DNA of 35,983 nt from Microbacterium sp. (GTDB taxonomy: Bacteria; Actinomycetota; Actinomycetes; Actinomycetales; Microbacteriaceae), in NCBI RefSeq assembly GCF_031179285.1, contig NZ_JAPSHY010000030.1, forward strand, positions 1 through 35,983, written 5' to 3'. A model generated the notes under the pieces. That model saw only the letters and a list, made by a program, of their open reading frames with translations, did not search any database and had not been told where the DNA came from. Both the position numbers and the translations under genes were made by a program. Below are positions 1-12,107 of this stretch, piece after piece. Position 1 is the stretch's first letter, and every line of letters starts with the position of its first letter.

Positions 1-2477
<2,477 letters not shown>

Positions 2478-2509
2478 GTCTTTCGATTCTGTCTTGGCTA
2501 CCGGACTCC

Positions 2510-2585
2510 GGGATGCCGCTTCGCTCGCAGAGCGGGGACCCTCCCGCTTCGCGGGCCCCTCCCGATGCTCGCTCCGCGGCATCCC
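2510..2585 (+). repeat. R1 hairpin repeat, copy a (gyrB-gyrA gap)
   Basis: A 76-bp element with a perfect 10-bp terminal inverted repeat, GGGATGCCGC (2510-2519) and GCGGCATCCC (2576-2585), around the R1 core. The core carries TTCGCTCGCAGAGCGG, the small hairpin CCCGCTTCGCGGG, and CCCGATGCTC. It lies 60 nt downstream of gyrB and 32 nt upstream of gyrA, so in the gyr transcript it could act as an attenuator or a partial terminator. That role is inference. Confidence 0.85.
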
Positions 2586-2645
2586 TGCGTCCTCACGTCA
2601 TGCGTGGTGGCAGCCTCCGATTCGCGTGTGTGTGTAGTAAAGGGA

Positions 2646-4742
<2,097 letters not shown>

Positions 4743-4836
4743 TCACGAACTCCCAGTCTAGCGGGGTTTCGGTTCGAAATGCGGCTCAGCGGCCGCGTGT
4801 GGCCCTGTAATCGCTTCGGACCCTCCGCATGGTGCC

Positions 4837-5340
4837 CTACCCGTAGGTATCGCGTGGGCCGCGCCCTGGGACGGCTCTGGGACCCCATTTCCAAGAGGGA
4901 ACGTCCGGTCCGATGAAACGGAGGTTCTCGACACCGGCGTCCGGGTACCGCCGGCCGATCTCGGTCAGGATGGTCGCGCGCATGAACTGCAGGTTCTTCG
5001 CCCACGCCGTCGAGTCGCACTTGACGGTGAGCACGCCGTTCTCGAGCGACACCGGCTCGGAGTGCTTGGCGGTGTCGGCGCCGGCGAGATCCGCCCACTG
5101 CCGGACCAGGTCTTCGCGGGCGAGGGTGATCTGCCACCCGGAGTCGCGACTGAGCTTGTCGAGCACCGATCCGAGCGCGCCGGGATCGCGCCCGGGAGTG
5201 AAGGGAGCGTTCTCGTCATCGTCGGCGATGCGGCGCTTTCGCTTCCACGACTTCGAGCTCGGCTTCAAGCCCCGCAGTCGCAGATAGGTCGCGACGGTCT
5301 CGGGGATGTCGACGGCAGCATCACCGGTCGGCTCAGGCAT
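4837..5340 (-). CDS. dciA: DciA/DUF721 family protein
   Basis: DUF721 proteins (DciA) help recruit or operate the replicative helicase in bacteria that lack DnaC. In actinobacteria the gene sits between recF and gyrB, as here. The product is 167 aa, starting MPEPTGDAAVDIPETVATYL. It has a basic N-terminal segment (KPSSKSWKRKRR), then the conserved DUF721 core with SVLDKLSRDSGW, VRQWADLAG and GVLTVKCDSTAWAKNLQFM, and ends shortly after ENLRFIGP. An upstream in-frame ATG at 5394 would put 18 Arg/Pro-rich residues inside the recF 3' end, so the ATG at 5340 is preferred. It overlaps the recF stop by 8 bp, which implies translational coupling. Family assignment is confident; the helicase role is inferred from the family. 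Confidence 0.9.
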   Translation of the reverse strand: MPEPTGDAAVDIPETVATYLRLRGLKPSSKSWKRKRRIADDDENAPFTPGRDPGALGSVLDKLSRDSGWQITLAREDLVRQWADLAGADTAKHSEPVSLENGVLTVKCDSTAWAKNLQFMRATILTEIGRRYPDAGVENLRFIGPDVPSWKWGPRAVPGRGPRDTYG

Positions 5341-6589
5341 CCGGCTCCTCCCCGATCTCGGTCGTCGCGGTCGGAACAGCGGATGCCGTGGCACCCGTGT
5401 CGGCGGGGATGGGCGTTACGGACGTTGCCCTTTCGTCCGTGATCGTGCCCGCGACGATACGCACGACGTGGGCATGAAGGACAGCCGGGATGTCTTCTTC
5501 GACGGCTGCGGTGACGAGCACCTGCTCGTAGCCGGCTGTGAGCGAGGCAAGACGCTGCCGTCGGTCGGAGTCGAGTTCGGCGAAGACATCGTCGAGGATG
5601 AGGACCGGGTCACCCGCCGGAGATTCGTCGCGCAACAACTCGGCCGAGGCCAGACGAAGAGCGAGGGCCACCGACCACGATTCGCCGTGCGACGCGTACC
5701 CCTTCACGGGCAGATCGCGCACCCGCAGGATGAGATCGTCGCGATGAGGTCCGACGAGAGTCAAGCCCCGATCCAGCTCTTGGGTGCGCTTGGCCTGGAG
5801 CGCCGCGCGGAACAATTCGGCACCACGAGTCGCGGTCAGCGCGGAGCTCTCCTCAGCGGATGCGGCATCCTCACCCTCCTCCGGATCTCCGCCGCGCACC
5901 GAGAGCGCCCACTCCAGCTGAGGCCTGTGATCCTCGCCCGCGATGGCCGCGTACGCCGCGGCGACCGGTTCCTGCAGGTCGGCAGCGAGCCGCTGCCGTG
6001 CAGCGATGATCTCGGAGCCGAGGGCGACGAGCTTGTCGTCCCACACATCGAGCGTCGCGAGTCCTTCACCGCGGATGCCGCGCGCCCGCGCCGATTTGAG
6101 CAGGGCGGTGCGCTGTCTGAGAACACGGTCGTAGTCGCCGAGCACGGCCGCCATGCGGGGCGTGCGCTGGATGAGCAACTGGTCGGCGAACCGGCGGCGG
6201 GCGGACGGATCTCCGCGGACGATCTGCAGGTCCTCCGGGGCGAAGAGCACGACATGCGCATAGCGAGGAAGGTCGGCGGTCTTCGACGGCGACCCGTTGA
6301 TACGCGCCTTGTTGGAGCCCTGCCGGTTCAGCTGCACCTCGGCGAGCACCTTGCGTTCGCCGTGCGACAACCGGGCGCGGATGATCGCGAACTCGTGACC
6401 GTCGCGCACCATGGGGGCATCGGCGGAGACCCGGTGAGAACCCAGTGTCGCGAGGAAGACGATCGCCTCGGCGAGGTTGGTCTTGCCCTGACCGTTGCGC
6501 CCGACGAGCACGTTCGGACCCGGGTGCAGGGACAGTTCGGCCGTCGCGTAATTGCGGAAGTCCACGAGGCTCAGGTGCTCCACAATCAC
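5333..6589 (-). CDS. recF: DNA replication and repair protein RecF
   Basis: An SMC-like ATPase that helps load RecA at gaps in single-stranded DNA, 418 aa. Walker A is GRNGQGKT at residues 30-37, after the typical N-terminus VEHLSLVDFRNY. The conserved GPHRDDL lies near residue 281, and Walker B is PVLILDDVFAELD near residue 330. The start is GTG at 6589. The C-terminal 35 residues are rich in Thr, Ala and Pro and overlap dciA by 8 bp. It lies 329 bp downstream of dnaN. In the Microbacteriaceae gene orders I recall, gnd lies in this position; here that gap has only repeats. Confidence 0.96.
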   Translation of the reverse strand: MIVEHLSLVDFRNYATAELSLHPGPNVLVGRNGQGKTNLAEAIVFLATLGSHRVSADAPMVRDGHEFAIIRARLSHGERKVLAEVQLNRQGSNKARINGSPSKTADLPRYAHVVLFAPEDLQIVRGDPSARRRFADQLLIQRTPRMAAVLGDYDRVLRQRTALLKSARARGIRGEGLATLDVWDDKLVALGSEIIAARQRLAADLQEPVAAAYAAIAGEDHRPQLEWALSVRGGDPEEGEDAASAEESSALTATRGAELFRAALQAKRTQELDRGLTLVGPHRDDLILRVRDLPVKGYASHGESWSVALALRLASAELLRDESPAGDPVLILDDVFAELDSDRRQRLASLTAGYEQVLVTAAVEEDIPAVLHAHVVRIVAGTITDERATSVTPIPADTGATASAVPTATTEIGEEPDA

Positions 6590-6641
6590 GGGGGTCAGCC
6601 TACCTTTCGGGTCTGACAGTGGTTGGGTGCTTCAGCAACGG

Positions 6642-6730
6642 GTTCAGGGAGGCTCGCTTCGTTCGCAGAGCGGGGACCCTCCCGCTTCGCGGGCCCCTCC
6701 CGATGCTCACTCCCGCGAGCATCCGTGAAC
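6642..6730 (+). repeat. R1 hairpin repeat, copy b (recF-dnaN gap)
   Basis: An 89-bp copy. The terminal arms GTTCAGGGAGGCTCGC (6642-6657) and GCGAGCATCCGTGAAC (6715-6730) pair at 14 of 16 positions. The arm sequence is unrelated to that of copy a, while the core between them is nearly identical to it. Confidence 0.85.
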
Positions 6731-6781
6731 CCTGACGTTTCTTGCCGGGACGGCTGACACCGGGGACGTTTTTGGAGAGAT

Positions 6782-6814
6782 GGGGCAGCGCCTCGCTTCG
6801 CTCGGCGGCTGCGC
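6782..6814 (+). repeat. R2 hairpin repeat, copy b
   Basis: Contains GGGCAGCGCC, a TCGCTTCGCTC loop and GGCGGCTGC. GCAGC pairs with GCTGC and GCC with GGC. In the parS-linked R2 copies the inner pair is GTC/GAC instead, a compensatory difference. Confidence 0.65.
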
Positions 6815-6853
6815 CCGAGGCGCGGGATTGGCGCCAAGTTCTGCGGGAGCAAC

Positions 6854-6915
6854 GAAGTTCTGCGGGGAAATTTGCGATCTTTGGCCGCGGAAGGTGGATT
6901 TGGCCGCAGAAGTTC
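6854..6915. repeat. Inverted repeat downstream of dnaN
   Basis: GAAGTTCTGCGG (6854-6865) and CCGCAGAAGTTC (6904-6915) pair at 11 of 12 positions. They enclose two copies of TTTGGCCGC. It starts 3 nt past the dnaN stop. It may be a dnaN terminator, although no T-run follows on the minus strand. Confidence 0.5.
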
Positions 6916-6918
6916 GGG

Positions 6919-8061
6919 TCAGCGGAGGAGGAGGTTCGGCTGCAGCAGGTACTTGAACGAGTCGGAACCGGCCTGGTCGACCGAGGTCTGGCTCGTGATG
7001 AGGACCGGGCTGAGCTTGTTGGCGTTGTCGCTCGAGGTGAACGTGACCCTGACGAACTCGCTCTTCACGGCACCCAGCGCCTCGATGAGGTACTGCGGGT
7101 TGAGGCCGAGCGTGACGTCGTCGCCACCCGAGAGGATCGCATCGACCGACTCCGAAGCGCGGGCGTGCTCGTTGCCGGAGGCGTCCATGGTGACGCTCTC
7201 GCTCGTGAACGTGAAGCGCAGCGGGGCTGCTCGGTCCAGGACGAGCGAGACACGACGCACCGCCTCGATGAGGTCGGCGGTGTTGACCACGGCGTAGTGA
7301 TCCGTCTGCTCGGGGAAGAGCCTGCGCACCGGCGGGAAGTTTCCCTTGATGAGCAACGACGTGACGGTCTTGTTGCCGGCCGTGAACGCGATGATCTCGC
7401 GTTCTCCGGCGCCGGAGAACGCGACCTGGATCGTGCCGGCGTGGCTGAAGGTCTTGCCGACCTCGAGGAGGGTGCGGGCTGGGACCAGTGCGGACTGCTC
7501 GGTCGTCTCGCCGTCCCAGGGCACGTCCCGTAGCGACACCCGGTAGCGGTCGGTGGCGACGAGGCTCAGGCTGTGACCCGACACCTCGAGCTGCACACCG
7601 GTGAGCACGGGAGTCACATCGTCGCGGGATGCGGCGAAGCCGACCTGAGCGATGGCGGTGCCGAACTCGTCGCCGGGAACCACACCGGTGGAACCGGCGA
7701 CCTCCGGGATCGACGGATATTCCTCGACGGGCATGGCGGACAGGGTGAAGCGGGCGGAACCGCACGTGACGGCGATGCCGCCGTCGTCTTCGACCGCGAT
7801 CTCGATAGGAGCGTTCGGCAGGCGGCTGGCGATGTCGGAGAGAAGTCGGCCGTGGACGAGGATCGTGCCGGGTGTGTCGACAGTGGCCTCGATGGTCGTT
7901 CGCGCCGACGCCTCGTAGTCGAAGGCGGAGAGAGTGAGCCCCGCCCCGTCCGCTTCGATGAGCACGCCAGCCAGGATCGGCTGAGGATTGCGCTGAGGAA
8001 GAAGCTTGACGACGAACGACACAGCCTCGCTGAAGACGTCGCGGTTGACCTGAAACCTCAC
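6919..8061 (-). CDS. dnaN: DNA polymerase III sliding clamp (beta)
   Basis: The ring-shaped processivity clamp that tethers DNA polymerase III and other DNA enzymes to the template. It has three clamp folds in 380 aa and starts VRFQVNRDVFSEAVSFVVKLLPQRNPQP, the usual actinobacterial N-terminus. The GTG at 8061 is chosen because AAGGGAG sits 5 nt upstream. An in-frame ATG at 8091 would add ten residues (MSENDDKGAP) with no ribosome-binding site. Conserved pieces include GVLIEADGAGLTLSAFDYE near the N-terminus, the middle-domain TDRYRVSLRDVPW, and the C-terminal NPQYLIEAL. It follows dnaA across oriC and is transcribed away from it. Confidence 0.97.
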   Translation of the reverse strand: MRFQVNRDVFSEAVSFVVKLLPQRNPQPILAGVLIEADGAGLTLSAFDYEASARTTIEATVDTPGTILVHGRLLSDIASRLPNAPIEIAVEDDGGIAVTCGSARFTLSAMPVEEYPSIPEVAGSTGVVPGDEFGTAIAQVGFAASRDDVTPVLTGVQLEVSGHSLSLVATDRYRVSLRDVPWDGETTEQSALVPARTLLEVGKTFSHAGTIQVAFSGAGEREIIAFTAGNKTVTSLLIKGNFPPVRRLFPEQTDHYAVVNTADLIEAVRRVSLVLDRAAPLRFTFTSESVTMDASGNEHARASESVDAILSGGDDVTLGLNPQYLIEALGAVKSEFVRVTFTSSDNANKLSPVLITSQTSVDQAGSDSFKYLLQPNLLLR

Positions 8062-8227
8062 GGGTGCTCCCTTGTCATCGTTCTCTGACATGCCGTCATC
8101 ATCGTTCCCTGTGCAGGGCTTCCCATGCTAGCCCCACACTCCGGCCGATCCCTACGCCGGGGTTTCCGCCCGTTCTGGTGATCGGATCGCGATTCCAAAG
8201 GGTTAACTCCTTAACGGTGTTAACCGC

Positions 8228-8245
8228 TGTGGATTCTGTGGATAA
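8228..8245 (-). promoter_or_regulatory. Tandem DnaA boxes (near-match + exact)
   Basis: TGTGGATTC (8228-8236) directly abuts the exact box TGTGGATAA (8237-8245), both in minus orientation. The pair lies beside the TTAAC-rich patch. Confidence 0.75.
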
Positions 8246-8352
8246 GTCGGTGGAAAGCAGACGCGAGTAGGGAACTACACGGCTGTCAGTTGTGGAATCG
8301 CTGAGGAATCCGCGGGTTGAGGCGTGTGACGCGACTCCGATGCCCGAGGCAG

Positions 8353-8361
8353 TTATCCACA
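8353..8361 (+). promoter_or_regulatory. DnaA box
   Basis: Exact TTATCCACA in plus orientation inside the candidate oriC. Confidence 0.85.
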
Positions 8362-8404
8362 GGTTCCCCCGTTTCACCCACATCCGTCCCGATTCCGCGG
8401 CCCT

Positions 8405-8424
8405 TCATCCACAAGTTATCCACA
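8405..8424 (+). promoter_or_regulatory. Two DnaA boxes in direct repeat
   Basis: TCATCCACA (8405-8413, one mismatch) and exact TTATCCACA (8416-8424), spaced 11 bp start to start, one helical turn. Confidence 0.8.
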
Positions 8425-8480
8425 TGTGCATAGAGGCATCTACTGCGGGCACGAAGACGACCCGTAGGGCGATGCGTCGA

Positions 8481-9872
8481 TCAGCGACGGCCGAGCTGGG
8501 TGGTGATCTCGGTCACCTGGTTGTAGATCGAGCGCCGCTCCTTCATGAGTTCGCTGATCTTCTTGTAGGCGTACATCACGGTGGTGTGGTCGCGGTTGCC
8601 GAACAACTGGCCGATCTTGGGCAACGACAGGCTCGTGCGCTCACGGCACAGGTACATCGCGATCTGGCGCGCGGTGGCGATCTGCTGAGAACGGCTGGAG
8701 CCGTACAGGTCGTCGATCGTCAGCTTGAAGTACTGCGCGGTCGCCGTGATGATGTCGGTCGGCGAGATGATGTTGTCTTCCGCCGTATCGATGATGTCGC
8801 GGAGCACGGTCTGAGCGAGCGAGATGTCGAGCGACGATCGATTGAGACTGGCGAACGCGGAGACGCGGATCAGAGCCCCCTCGAGTTCTCGGATGTTTGA
8901 GGAGACGACGGTGGCGATGTACTCGAGCACCTCGTCGGGGATGTGAAGCGACTCGCTCTGCGCCTTCTTCCGGAGGATCGCGATACGCGTCTCGAGGTCG
9001 GGCGCCTGCACATCGGTGATGAGACCCCACTCGAAGCGGCTCCGCATCCGGTCCTCGAAGCCGGTGAGGTGCTTGGGCGCGACGTCACTGGTGATCACGA
9101 CCTGCTTGTTGTGGTCGTGCAGCGTGTTGAAGGTGTGGAAGAACGCTTCCTGCGTCTCGGCGCGGCCCTGAAGGAACTGGATGTCGTCGATGAGGAGGAT
9201 GTCGACATCGCGATAGCGCGCCTGGAACGCGGCACCGCGGTTGTTGGCGATCGAGTTGATGAAGTCATTCGTGAACTCCTCGCTCGAGACGTAGCGCACC
9301 TTGACCCCGGTGTACAGGGACTGCGCATAGTCGCCGATCGCGTGGAGGAGGTGGGTCTTGCCGAGTCCGGAGTCTCCGTAGATGAAGAGCGGGTTGTATG
9401 CCTTCGCGGGGGCCTCGGCGACGGCGACCGCAGCGGCGTGCGAGAAGCGGTTGGACTGACCGATGACGAAGTTGTCGAAGGTGTACTTCGGGTTCAGGCG
9501 CGATTCGTGCCGGATCGGCGTCGGCTGCTCCATCGGCGACTCGGCGCGAGATTGTTCCGGACGACCGAAGTCGGCCACGGCGATCGGAGCGGTCTGCTGC
9601 TCGATCAGTTCGTGGTTCACCACGACTCGATAGGAGGTGACCTCGTCTCCGATGTGCGACAGCGCCTCCATGATCGGCAGACGGAGGCGCTTGTTGATCT
9701 GCGCGGCTGTCAGATCGTTGGGCACGTCGAGGTAGAGGGTCGCTCCCATGACGCCGGCCGGCACGGCGAGGCTGAGGAAGCCCTGCAGCTGCGGGGTCAC
9801 TCGGTCGTCATCCGCCAGGAGCTCCTGCACTGTCGACCAGATCGGAACATCGGGCTGGGCAGGTGAGGACAT
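8481..9872 (-). CDS. dnaA: Chromosomal replication initiator DnaA
   Basis: An AAA+ ATPase that binds DnaA boxes and melts oriC, 463 aa. Domain I spans the first 90 or so residues and is followed by a Gln/Pro-containing linker. Domain III begins at [22 protein letters not shown]. Walker A is GDSGLGKTH at about residues 165-173 and Walker B is [11 protein letters not shown] near residue 226. The domain IV DNA-binding signature is [21 protein letters not shown] near the C-terminus. An upstream ATG at 9905 is possible, but the ATG at 9872 has GGAG 4 nt upstream and gives the usual start ([12 protein letters not shown]). A promoter with a DnaA box just downstream of it is consistent with autorepression. 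Confidence 0.98.
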   Translation of the reverse strand: MSSPAQPDVPIWSTVQELLADDDRVTPQLQGFLSLAVPAGVMGATLYLDVPNDLTAAQINKRLRLPIMEALSHIGDEVTSYRVVVNHELIEQQTAPIAVADFGRPEQSRAESPMEQPTPIRHESRLNPKYTFDNFVIGQSNRFSHAAAVAVAEAPAKAYNPLFIYGDSGLGKTHLLHAIGDYAQSLYTGVKVRYVSSEEFTNDFINSIANNRGAAFQARYRDVDILLIDDIQFLQGRAETQEAFFHTFNTLHDHNKQVVITSDVAPKHLTGFEDRMRSRFEWGLITDVQAPDLETRIAILRKKAQSESLHIPDEVLEYIATVVSSNIRELEGALIRVSAFASLNRSSLDISLAQTVLRDIIDTAEDNIISPTDIITATAQYFKLTIDDLYGSSRSQQIATARQIAMYLCRERTSLSLPKIGQLFGNRDHTTVMYAYKKISELMKERRSIYNQVTEITTQLGRR

Positions 9873-9920
9873 GGTGCTCCGGACGGACGATCGCGGAGGG
9901 TCCAAGACACACGGCCCCCC

Positions 9921-9929
9921 TGTGGATAA
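9921..9929 (-). promoter_or_regulatory. DnaA box in the dnaA leader
   Basis: Exact box placed 11 nt downstream of the candidate dnaA -10, overlapping the likely start of the transcript, a suitable place for autorepression. Confidence 0.75.
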
Positions 9930-9940
9930 CTTCGGTTGCC

Positions 9941-9969
9941 ACCGTAGTCACCGCAGCTGGGAACGGCAA
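9941..9969 (-). promoter_or_regulatory. Candidate dnaA promoter
   Basis: On the minus strand, TTGCCG (9969-9964), a 17-bp spacer and TACGGT (9946-9941) fit a housekeeping-sigma promoter. Confidence 0.45.
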
Positions 9970-10019
9970 CCTGCCCGGGAAATCCGCGCGCGTGTTGCGC
10001 ACGCCGGTCTTTCTCAGGT

Positions 10020-10028
10020 TGTGGATAA
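10020..10028 (-). promoter_or_regulatory. DnaA box between dnaA and rpmH
   Basis: Exact TGTGGATAA on the plus strand, minus box orientation, about 150 bp upstream of the dnaA start. Confidence 0.75.
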
Positions 10029-10074
10029 TGGCTGTGCGGATCGGTTCGCCTTCCGCCGCTGACAGCGCGCAGAT

Positions 10075-10103
10075 TTGCTCTGTGCGCTGGCAAGACGTAC
10101 CCT
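10075..10103 (+). promoter_or_regulatory. Candidate rpmH promoter
   Basis: TTGCTC (10075-10080), 17-bp spacer, TACCCT (10098-10103), giving a leader of about 80 nt before rpmH. Confidence 0.4.
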
Positions 10104-10188
10104 TAGTCGGTTGACTTATGCCTTTTTCGGCAGTTCCCCATGTCTCCGGTCGAACTGAACCCGGTGGCAGCATTCCCGGAGTGATTCC

Positions 10189-10326
10189 ATGACTAAGCGC
10201 ACCTTCCAGCCCAACAACCGTCGTCGTGCCAAGAAGCACGGTTTCCGTGCCCGCATGCGTACCCGCGCCGGCCGCGGCATCCTCGCTGCCCGCCGCGCGA
10301 AGGGCCGTACCGAGCTCTCCGCGTAG
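10189..10326 (+). CDS. rpmH: 50S ribosomal protein L34
   Basis: A small basic protein of the large ribosomal subunit, 45 aa. It reads [18 protein letters not shown] at the start and ends with [12 protein letters not shown], matching the family over its full length. GGAGTG lies 5 nt before the ATG. It heads the rightward cluster rpmH-rnpA-yidD-yidC-jag-rsmG next to dnaA, and rnpA follows after 6 bp. Confidence 0.98.
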   Translation: MTKRTFQPNNRRRAKKHGFRARMRTRAGRGILAARRAKGRTELSA

Positions 10327-10332
10327 TCCGCT

Positions 10333-10683
10333 GTGCTCGCCCGCCCGTATCGGTTGACCCGCGGGAGCGACTACCGACAGGTGGTTCGTCGTGGGTCTCG
10401 CTGTGGCGGGGCACGCGTCGTCACCTCGATGCTGCCGACGGGCGAGAACAGGGCCGCGAGGTTCGGCTTCATCATCAGCAAGCAAGTGGGAACCGCTGTG
10501 GTGCGAAACACCGTGCGTCGCCGCTTGAAGGCGGTATGCGCGGCCGCACTCGACCGCGTTCCCGAGGGCACGGATGTCGTCATCCGTGCCCTTCCTGCAT
10601 CCGCCACGGCGACTTTCACCGAGTTGAGCGCCGATGTGAACCGGTGTCTCGGCCGACTCGTCCCCGAGCGGACGACCCCGTGA
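10333..10683 (+). CDS. rnpA: Ribonuclease P protein component
   Basis: The protein subunit of RNase P, which binds the catalytic RNA and helps remove the 5' leader of pre-tRNAs; 116 aa. The N-terminus LARPYRLTRGSDYRQVVRRGSR and the RNR-type basic helix VRNTVRRRLKAV (about residues 57-68) are the family hallmarks. The start is GTG at 10333, 6 bp after the rpmH stop. Its TGA overlaps the yidD GTG by 4 bp (GTGA), so the two are translationally coupled. Confidence 0.95.
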   Translation: MLARPYRLTRGSDYRQVVRRGSRCGGARVVTSMLPTGENRAARFGFIISKQVGTAVVRNTVRRRLKAVCAAALDRVPEGTDVVIRALPASATATFTELSADVNRCLGRLVPERTTP

Positions 10684-11030
10684 CCGCGCTGCCTTCGTCG
10701 TCGATCGGAACGGCGCGGATGCAGCCGCGAGACCTCATTCGCGGCATCCCTCTCATCCCCCGCAATCTTGTGCTCGGCTTCCTCACCGGGTATCGCAAGG
10801 TCATCTCACCGCTGTATGGAGACGTCTGTGCGTACTATCCGTCGTGTTCCGCTTACGCTGTAGGTGCAGTGCAGCAGCACGGCGCTCTGCGGGGAACACT
10901 GCTCTCGGCCTGGCGCATCCTGCGGTGCAATCCCTGGACTCGCGGTGGCGTCGATGATGTACGACCGCATGAACACTTCCGCTACGACCTGACCGCGCAC
11001 GGTTTCGTCGTTCCCGCTCGAAAGGACTGA
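10680..11030 (+). CDS. yidD: Membrane protein insertion efficiency factor YidD
   Basis: A small membrane-associated protein that aids YidC-dependent insertion, 116 aa from the GTG at 10680. Family motifs are LGFLTGYRKVISPLYG, the Cys-containing YYPSCSAYA, and RCNPWTRGGVDDVRP. An in-frame ATG at 10536 would run far into rnpA and is rejected. Four bp of overlap with rnpA and a 3-bp gap to yidC show a tight operon. An N-terminal tail of about 17 residues precedes the conserved part; the true start could be the internal ATG (MQPRDLIRG). Confidence 0.93.
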   Translation: MTALPSSSIGTARMQPRDLIRGIPLIPRNLVLGFLTGYRKVISPLYGDVCAYYPSCSAYAVGAVQQHGALRGTLLSAWRILRCNPWTRGGVDDVRPHEHFRYDLTAHGFVVPARKD

Positions 11031-11033
11031 TCG

Positions 11034-12107
11034 GTGGGTCTCGACCTTCTGTTCGCAAGCACCACGCCAAGCCCCCCGGCTGATGCCGGCGGCTTCGACC
11101 TGCTGGGCACGATCCTCTGGCCGCTGAAGTGGATGGTCGAACTCATCCTCGTCGCGTGGCACTGGCTGTTCACGACGATGGGCATGCCCGCGGCATCTGG
11201 CCTGACCTGGGTACTCTCGATCGTCGGTCTCGTCATCGTCGTGCGAGCCGCCCTTATTCCGCTCTTCGTGAAGCAGATCAAGAGCCAGCGGAAGATGATG
11301 GAAATTGCTCCTGAACTGCGAAAAGTCCAGGAAAAGTACCGCGGTAAGAAGGATCAGCTCTCTCGCGAGGCGATGAGCCGCGAGACGATGGCGCTGTACA
11401 AGAAGCACGGCACCACGCCGATGTCGAGCTGCCTGCCGCTGCTGGTGCAGATGCCCATCTTCTTCGCGCTCTTCAGCGTGCTGAACGATGTGCAGAAGAT
11501 TCGGATCAATCCGGACTTCAGCGGTGTCGGTCTGCTCAACAACGAACTCACGCAGGAGTTCTACGACGCCAAGCTCTTCGGCACCGTCTCGCTGCACGAC
11601 ACTCTGGGTGCCGCGGTCGACGCGCAGAACGTCACGGCGATCGTGCTTCTGGCGACCCTGGTCGTGCTCATGATCGCGTCGCAGTTCTTCACTCAGCTGC
11701 AGATCATATCGAAGAACCTGTCGCCCGAGGCCAAGACCGGCCAGGCGTACCAGATGCAGAAGATCATGCTGTACATCCTGCCGCTGGGCTTCATCTTCTC
11801 TGGGGTCTTCTTCCCGCTGGGCGTCGTCGTGTACTGGTTCATCTCGAACCTGTGGACCATGGGTCAGCAGTTCCTCGTCATCCGCGAGATGCCGACCCCT
11901 GGATCCGAGGCGGCCAAGGCGCGTGAGGAGCGACTGGCGCGCAAGGGCAAGGCGATCGATTCGTCGGGCAAGGTGGTTCCGATGTCGGTGTACGAGGCCG
12001 AGCAGCGGCGACTGCTCGAAGAGGCCGAGCGCGCCAAGGCGCAGACACCGAAGCGTCAGCAGCCGATCGGGAAGAAGCGTGCGAAGAAGAAGGGGAGCGG
12101 TTCATGA
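11034..12107 (+). CDS. yidC: Membrane protein insertase YidC
   Basis: The YidC/Oxa1/Alb3 insertase that integrates membrane proteins with or without SecYEG, 357 aa, of the short Gram-positive type without a large periplasmic domain. About five hydrophobic segments are visible: residues 33-50, 57-79, about 130-150, about 200-220 and about 245-276. The conserved groove arginine is in VVRAALIPLFVKQIKSQRKM (Arg71). A charged cytoplasmic hairpin follows. The C-terminus is strongly basic (KRQQPIGKKRAKKKGSGS), suited to ribosome contact. The start is GTG at 11034 with AAAGGA upstream, and the stop overlaps the jag ATG (ATGA). Confidence 0.97.
   Translation: MGLDLLFASTTPSPPADAGGFDLLGTILWPLKWMVELILVAWHWLFTTMGMPAASGLTWVLSIVGLVIVVRAALIPLFVKQIKSQRKMMEIAPELRKVQEKYRGKKDQLSREAMSRETMALYKKHGTTPMSSCLPLLVQMPIFFALFSVLNDVQKIRINPDFSGVGLLNNELTQEFYDAKLFGTVSLHDTLGAAVDAQNVTAIVLLATLVVLMIASQFFTQLQIISKNLSPEAKTGQAYQMQKIMLYILPLGFIFSGVFFPLGVVVYWFISNLWTMGQQFLVIREMPTPGSEAAKAREERLARKGKAIDSSGKVVPMSVYEAEQRRLLEEAERAKAQTPKRQQPIGKKRAKKKGSGS

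Larger units (their letters stand above)
6590..6918. other. Gene-free dnaN-recF gap with hairpin repeats
   Basis: No credible protein is encoded in these 329 bp. From left to right they hold an R1 repeat (6642-6730), an R2 repeat (6782-6814), an 8-bp inverted repeat GCGCCTCG/CGAGGCGC (6788-6795 and 6816-6823), and a stretch in which AAGTTCTGCGGG occurs twice (6836-6847 and 6855-6866). That motif recurs inverted at 6904-6915, just after the dnaN stop. The R1-then-R2 order and spacing match the parS array at 13.3-14.0 kb, but no parS is present. Confidence 0.8.
8062..8480. other. oriC: Candidate oriC (dnaA-dnaN intergenic)
   Basis: A 419-bp gap between dnaA and dnaN, the usual actinobacterial oriC position. 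Exact DnaA boxes (TTATCCACA) lie at 8237-8245 (minus), 8353-8361 (plus) and 8416-8424 (plus). Near matches are GAATCCACA at 8228-8236 (minus, abutting the exact box), TCATCCACA at 8405-8413 (plus) and TCACCCACA at 8374-8382 (plus). The left pair and the right cluster face each other across about 110 bp. Beside the left pair is a TTAAC-rich patch with a perfect inverted repeat GGTTAAC/GTTAACC (8201-8207 and 8219-8225), a candidate unwinding element in an otherwise GC-rich region. Function is inferred from position and boxes. Confidence 0.85.
9873..10188. other. dnaA-rpmH divergent promoter region
   Basis: A 316-bp gene-free spacer between the divergent dnaA and rpmH genes. It holds exact DnaA boxes at 9921-9929 and 10020-10028 (both TGTGGATAA), a candidate dnaA promoter and a candidate rpmH promoter. 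No protein is evident. It may be an auxiliary part of the origin. Confidence 0.75.

Noticed and set aside
2510..2585. R1 as an IS or MITE with target duplication
   Set aside because: No transposase is present and I see no flanking direct repeat; the arms differ between copies, unlike fixed terminal inverted repeats.
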